The notes under the pieces: generated by a model
What the model was told of the DNA's origin: nothing
The model's input: only the letters and a program-made list of their open reading frames with translations
Database searches by the model: none
Made by a program: the position numbers and the translations under genes
Source of the DNA: DATDIC01 sp963777625
GTDB taxonomy: Bacteria; Pseudomonadota; Alphaproteobacteria; Acetobacterales; Acetobacteraceae
Length of the DNA stretch: 64,000 nt
Reading direction: 5' to 3'
Assembly (NCBI GenBank): GCA_963777625.1
Contig: CAVZRO010000006.1
Location: forward strand, 124,001 to 188,000
Shown: piece by piece, positions 60,199-64,000 of the stretch
How positions within the stretch are numbered: position 1 is the stretch's first letter
How the letters are laid out: every line of letters begins with the position of its first letter

Positions 60199-62036
60199 TG
60201 CGCGTTCTCGGCATCTCCGCATTCTATCACGACAGCGCCGCCGCGCTGGTCGACGACGGCGTGGTTATTGCCGCGGCACAGGAGGAACGCTTCAGCCGCA
60301 AGAAGCACGATGCCAGATTCCCGCGCCACGCCATCGATTACTGCCTGGCCGAGGCGCGGGTCGGGATGCGCGACGTGGACTACGTGGCCTTCTACGACAA
60401 GCCGTTCCTGAAATTCGAGCGGCTGCTGGAAACCTACACCGCCTTCGCACCGGCGGGCTTCCAGTCCTTCCGGATGGCACTGCCGCTCTGGTTGCGGGAG
60501 AAGCTGTTCCAGAAGGATCTGCTGCGGAAGGAGCTCAGGTCCTTCGACGGCAAGTTCGACTGGAAGAACCGCCTGCTGTTCACCGAACATCATCTGAGCC
60601 ATGCCGCATCGGCGTTCTTCCCGTCGCCCTTCGGCAGCGCGGTCGTGCTTACGATGGACGGAGTTGGCGAGTGGGCCACCTGTTCCGTGGCCATGGGCGA
60701 AGGCAACGACCTGAAGATCCTGAAGGAACTGCATTTCCCGCACTCGCTCGGCCTGCTGTATTCGGCCTTCACCTACTATACCGGATTTAAGGTCAATTCC
60801 GGCGAGTACAAGGTGATGGGGCTGGCACCGTACGGCGAACCGAAATACGCACAGAAGATACTGGACAACCTGATCGACCTGAAAGACGACGGCTCGTTCC
60901 GGCTGGATCAGTCCTATTTCAACTACTGCACCGGGCTGACCATGACCAGCGAGAAGTTCAGCGCGCTGTTCGGCGGGCCGCCCCGCAAGCCGGATAGCGA
61001 GCTGCTGGTGCAGCATCACATGGATCTCGCGGCCTCGATCCAGGCCGTGACCGAGGAGGTCGTGCTGCGGATGACCCGCAGCCTGGCACGTGAGACGGGC
61101 GCGCGAAACCTGTGCCTGGCCGGAGGTGTGGCGCTCAACTGCGTGGCGAACGGCAAGGTGCTGAAGGACGGACAGTTCGACAATATCTGGGTCCAGCCGG
61201 CGGCGGGAGACGCCGGCGGCGCGCTCGGCGCAGCCTATTGCGTCCACTATCTTTACAAGGGCAATGCGCGGGCGCCATCGAACGAACTGGATGGCATGAG
61301 GGGCTCGTACCTGGGACCGTCATTCGACGACAGCGACATAGAACAGCGGCTGCAAGCGGCCAAGGCTCGGTTCACGGCGCTTCCCGAAGCCGCGGTCATC
61401 GACAACACGGCACAGGCCCTGGCGGACGGGAAGGCCGTCGGATGGTTCCAGGGCCGCATGGAATTCGGCCCGCGCGCCCTTGGCGCACGATCGATCCTGG
61501 CCGATGCCCGGTCCGCTACCATGCAGAAGACGCTGAACCTGAAAGTGAAGTTCCGGGAATTGTTCAGGCCCTTCGCACCGTCGGTGCTGCGTGAGCACGT
61601 GTCAGACTGGTTCGAGCTTGATGCCGATAGCCCGTACATGCTGCTGGTTGCGGATGTCGTCCAGGATCGGCGCCGAGCAATGACCCAGCAGGAAGCGGCA
61701 TCATTTGGCATCGACAAGCTGAATGCGGTGCGGTCGGAAATTCCCTCCGTCACGCATGTGGATTACTCCGCCCGGGTGCAGACGGTGCACAGGGAAACCA
61801 ACCCGCTCTATCACCGGCTCATCTCACGCTTCCACGAGATCACCGGATGTCCAGTCGTCGTCAACACCAGCTTCAATGTGCGTGGGGAGCCGATCGTCTG
61901 TACGCCGGAGGACGCCTTTCACTGCTTCATGGGAACGGATATCGACCTGCTCGTCGCCGGCAACTACATGCTGTGGAAGCAGGAGCAGGATCCGAGCCTG
62001 AAAGTGGACTACAAGGACCGGTTCGAATTGGACTAG
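60198..62036 (+). CDS. Carbamoyltransferase (NodU/CmcH/TobZ family)
   Basis: Transfers a carbamoyl group from carbamoyl phosphate (via carbamoyl-AMP) to a hydroxyl of a sugar or metabolite. 612 residues. N-terminal Kae1-like domain: MRVLGISAFYHDSAAALVDD, AAAQEERFSRKKHDARFPRH, the iron-binding TEHHLSHAASAFFPSPF, and VLTMDGVGEWATCSVAMGEG. C-terminal YrdC-like half: VGWFQGRMEFGPRALGARSI, with GCPVVVNTSFNVRGEPIVCT near the end. Length is normal. With SxtJ, DUF5989 and SGNH it forms a cassette for modifying a surface polysaccharide. Confidence 0.93.
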   Translation: MRVLGISAFYHDSAAALVDDGVVIAAAQEERFSRKKHDARFPRHAIDYCLAEARVGMRDVDYVAFYDKPFLKFERLLETYTAFAPAGFQSFRMALPLWLREKLFQKDLLRKELRSFDGKFDWKNRLLFTEHHLSHAASAFFPSPFGSAVVLTMDGVGEWATCSVAMGEGNDLKILKELHFPHSLGLLYSAFTYYTGFKVNSGEYKVMGLAPYGEPKYAQKILDNLIDLKDDGSFRLDQSYFNYCTGLTMTSEKFSALFGGPPRKPDSELLVQHHMDLAASIQAVTEEVVLRMTRSLARETGARNLCLAGGVALNCVANGKVLKDGQFDNIWVQPAAGDAGGALGAAYCVHYLYKGNARAPSNELDGMRGSYLGPSFDDSDIEQRLQAAKARFTALPEAAVIDNTAQALADGKAVGWFQGRMEFGPRALGARSILADARSATMQKTLNLKVKFRELFRPFAPSVLREHVSDWFELDADSPYMLLVADVVQDRRRAMTQQEAASFGIDKLNAVRSEIPSVTHVDYSARVQTVHRETNPLYHRLISRFHEITGCPVVVNTSFNVRGEPIVCTPEDAFHCFMGTDIDLLVAGNYMLWKQEQDPSLKVDYKDRFELD

Positions 62037-62087
62037 CGCGTGATCGCCTGAGGCAGCATCGCCACAAAGCGTGAATCACGCTCTAAC

Positions 62088-63152
62088 TGTCGAAGCTATG
62101 AAGGTTGTTCACCCGGGGTGAAGGGGTGAAGCTGTGGTTGCCAGACCTTCAACCGCACGCCCAGGGAGCCCCGGATGAACCTGCACAAGAATGCGCGCCT
62201 GACGCCGCAAGGTCGAGCCTTGCTGGTGCAACGCGTCCGCACCGATGGATGGCGGGTGGGAGATGCGGCCGCTGCCGCCGGTGCTCTCGTCAACGACAGG
62301 CGTTTCGTTGGCTGGCGCGGCATCGGGCGGGCGGCGAACTTGCCCTCTAGGACCGCAGTTCGGCGCCCGCCCGATGCTCCGCATCGCACGCTGACGCCGA
62401 TACTCTTGAACCAGCCATCGAGCGCCGGGCGTCAGCCGACGGCGCACTCGGCCCGCAGATCGCGCATGAACTCGTGTCTGCCGGCGCTCGCATCGTCGAG
62501 CGCGGTGCTGGCGCCGGCTCGGCCTGGTGCGCGCTTGGTGCATTGGCGGCCAAACCCGAGATGCGTTCGCTATGAGCGCGTAGAAACCCGGCGAATTTCT
62601 CCACCTCGATATCAAGAAGCTCGCCGGTCATCGACGCGCATCGGCCACCGCATCACCGGCCTGATCGATCGGCTGAAGCCAACCAAGCGTGGACCGGCTG
62701 GAACACCACGTCGCCATCGATCGAGCGCGCCGACCAGGCCCACAGCGAATCTGGCCAACGGAAAAGCCGAGAGCGCCGTCGCTATCAACGGAAGGCGCTG
62801 ATCGCGTCAAGAGATGTCGGCGTCCGGTCGAGCGGCATCAGGACCGGCAACGGATCGGCCCACAAAAGCTTTGCTGTCCGTGACCTGTTGGCCGAGGAGG
62901 GCATCCGCCAAAGCGAACCAGACTCGTACGACAGCGCGCACCAACGGCAACGGCCGAGCGCTTCATCCAAACCAGCCTGCGCGAATGCGGACGCTTATGC
63001 GCAAGCCTACACCGACCTCGGCCGAGCGGATCGAGACGCTCGAACCATGGCTGCAAGACCATACGAAGCACCATGGACGTGACGGTCGACAGGTCTGGCA
63101 TCAAACACATGACCCCCTTCGCCCAGAGTGAACAACGTTCATAGCTTCGACA
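62088..63152 (+). mobile_element. IS481-family insertion sequence with intact ends and a degraded transposase
   Basis: Terminal inverted repeats at 62088-62112 and 63128-63152 match at 24 of 25 bases (start TGTCGAAGCTATGAA) and continue imperfectly for ~14 more. The element (1065 bp) is flanked by a 6-bp direct repeat, TCTAAC (62082-62087 and 63153-63158), a target-site duplication. The transposase starts at 62175, MNLHKNARLTPQGRALLVQR, an IS481-type N-terminus, but soon leaves frame. HLDIKKL near 62605 and ERFIQTSLRE near 62958 show the family in other frames. Several frame breaks, so the protein is dead. Confidence 0.85.
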
Positions 63153-63158
63153 TCTAAC

Positions 63159-63572
63159 GCGTCGTCGCTCGCCGGCGATTACCAGCCGCCCGGGACGACC
63201 TGTTCGCCGCGCGGCGCTCCCTCCAGGGTAGCCCGGCCTCTTCTCGGCACCTTGGCAGCCTGTTATGCGGCCGTCTTCTCGGCATCCGCCTCGGTCTGGG
63301 TATCGAACGGCCACCATTCGATCGGCGCGGCCGTTCCGCGAGGGCCGGACGGCGCGCCAGCGATGAAACTTGTGGCAATGTCTCCGGTCGTCGGCAGAGC
63401 CGTCGGCTTTCGTTACGATGCGAGCGAGCCCGCGTAGAAGGGGACCCTGGGGCACTCGGCAAAGGGTTAGGCGTGTATCGTATCCTCGCACCGACCCAAA
63501 GCAGCGCGGCTTCTAGTTGGGGTGGCCCTGGTGACGGATCGGCCGAAGAAGACCGCGTACCGGCAGACCAGA
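63159..63572. other. Intergenic stretch without a recognisable gene
   Basis: About 410 bases between the IS element and the FkbM gene. Short frames exist on both strands, for example a minus-strand reading PIEWWPFDTQTEADAEKTAA ending at 63263, but it has no start codon, ribosome site or clear relatives. Probably decayed sequence near the insertion. No repeat or promoter was convincing. Confidence 0.4.
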
Positions 63573-64000
63573 CTAAGCAACCGACAAGGGTGCCGCGAGC
63601 CGCAACGGCGGACAGCGGAGTGCCTCGATAATATCGGTGCGATCGCGATGGCAAGCGAGATAATTCGGACCGACGAAATCTTCATCGCTGAGGTCGTACT
63701 CCTTGAATGCCACGCCTTCGGGAAAGATTTTACCGACCACGAAGCCCCGAGCAGTGAAAAAGCCGTGCAAATCTGCGAGAAAACACCGTGTTGCCAGATT
63801 GAGGTGACCGTACTCGAACTGAACGAGGTCAACGGCGCGTTTTTCGAAGCTCCCGGCGAAGCCTTCGAGCACTGACATTTCCGCGCCTTCGACGTCGATT
63901 TTCAGAAGGTCGACACGTGGAATGCCTTCACGGTGAAGATAGGCGTCACCGGTCGTAATCTCGGCATTGATTTCATTGATTTGCCTGATCCTATGTTCGA
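63573..64000 (-). CDS. FkbM-family methyltransferase (5' end outside window)
   Basis: SAM-dependent O-methyltransferase of the FkbM family, common in polysaccharide and glycan clusters. Only the C-terminal ~141 codons are visible: NEINAEITTGDAYLHREGIP, RVDLLKIDVEGAEMSVLEGF (the family's signature motif), then VDLVQFEYGHLNLATRCFLA and LSDEDFVGPNYLACHRDRTD to the end. The gene enters from the right edge and ends near the intergenic gap. GC is visibly lower than the window average, suggesting a transferred segment. Confidence 0.85.
   Translation of the reverse strand, partial: EHRIRQINEINAEITTGDAYLHREGIPRVDLLKIDVEGAEMSVLEGFAGSFEKRAVDLVQFEYGHLNLATRCFLADLHGFFTARGFVVGKIFPEGVAFKEYDLSDEDFVGPNYLACHRDRTDIIEALRCPPLRLAAPLSVA

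Noticed and set aside
63252..63437. 61-codon plus-strand frame and an opposite Trp-rich reading near the IS element
   Set aside because: No ribosome site or recognisable family; the minus reading lacks any start codon.
1..64000. CRISPR arrays, rRNA operons, prophage or conjugation genes
   Set aside because: None found on reading both strands; the only mobile element seen is the IS481-type copy at 62-63 kb.

Overview
The window is a 64 kb, high-GC, densely packed chromosomal segment that looks alphaproteobacterial. Markers are a Shemin-type 5-aminolevulinate synthase, a TrcR (DUF1013) regulator, DUF1192 and DUF465 small proteins, rph-rdgB divergent from hrcA, and gatB. Gene style and content fit Acetobacteraceae/Rhodospirillales best, but that is inference without a database search. 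Most is ordinary chromosome; the 57-64 kb end looks like an accessory surface-polysaccharide region carrying an insertion sequence.

Layout. 0-4.3 kb: a branched-chain-amino-acid-type ABC importer (binding protein, livH, livM, livG, livF running off the left edge). 4.4-5.4 kb: tRNA-Asn, a VapBC pair and a small lipoprotein gene. 5.4-11.2 kb: GST, an acyl-CoA-dehydrogenase-like flavoprotein, a glycerophosphodiesterase, an Asp/Glu racemase and hypotheticals. 11.4-16.7 kb: a TetR regulator divergent from an RND efflux pair, with a clear inverted-repeat operator. 16.8-24 kb: tRNA-Ala, a truncated ligase-like gene, scoAB, a three-gene OmpA/ExbB-MotA/MotB-like motor module, and an amidohydrolase pair. 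24-31.4 kb: a TPR glycosyltransferase, purEK, small regulatory proteins, a small heat-shock gene with a probable RNA thermometer, rpmE, a Rid protein and rlmH. 31.4-44.7 kb: catabolic oxidoreductases, dioxygenases and hydrolases, with argB embedded. 44.7-57 kb: alkB with a 2OG oxygenase, rdgB-rph, hrcA, a tkt-gnd-tal pentose-phosphate cluster, gatB, hemA and an RlmI-like methyltransferase. 57-64 kb: sulfotransferase, methyltransferase remnant, SGNH hydrolase-SxtJ-DUF5989-carbamoyltransferase cassette, an IS481-type element with intact ends but a broken transposase, and the 3' part of an FkbM methyltransferase gene.

Seven genes between 27.9 and 54.3 kb (a DUF465 gene, a hydroxyisobutyrate-dehydrogenase-like gene, a ferredoxin reductase, alkB, a 2OG oxygenase, tal, gatB) are each split by a single reading-frame change, and in every case removing one base restores a full-length family member. 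Because gatB and tal are housekeeping genes, insertion-type sequence errors are the simplest explanation; genuine pseudogenes cannot be excluded for the accessory ones.

The most interesting biology is the non-flagellar proton-channel module with long coiled coils (19.1-22.4 kb), the predicted O-carbamoylation/sulfation cassette (57-62 kb), the OGT-like protein lacking the expected catalytic histidine (24-25.8 kb), and the RNA-thermometer-like leader of the hsp20 gene. No CRISPR array, rRNA, prophage or defence island was seen.
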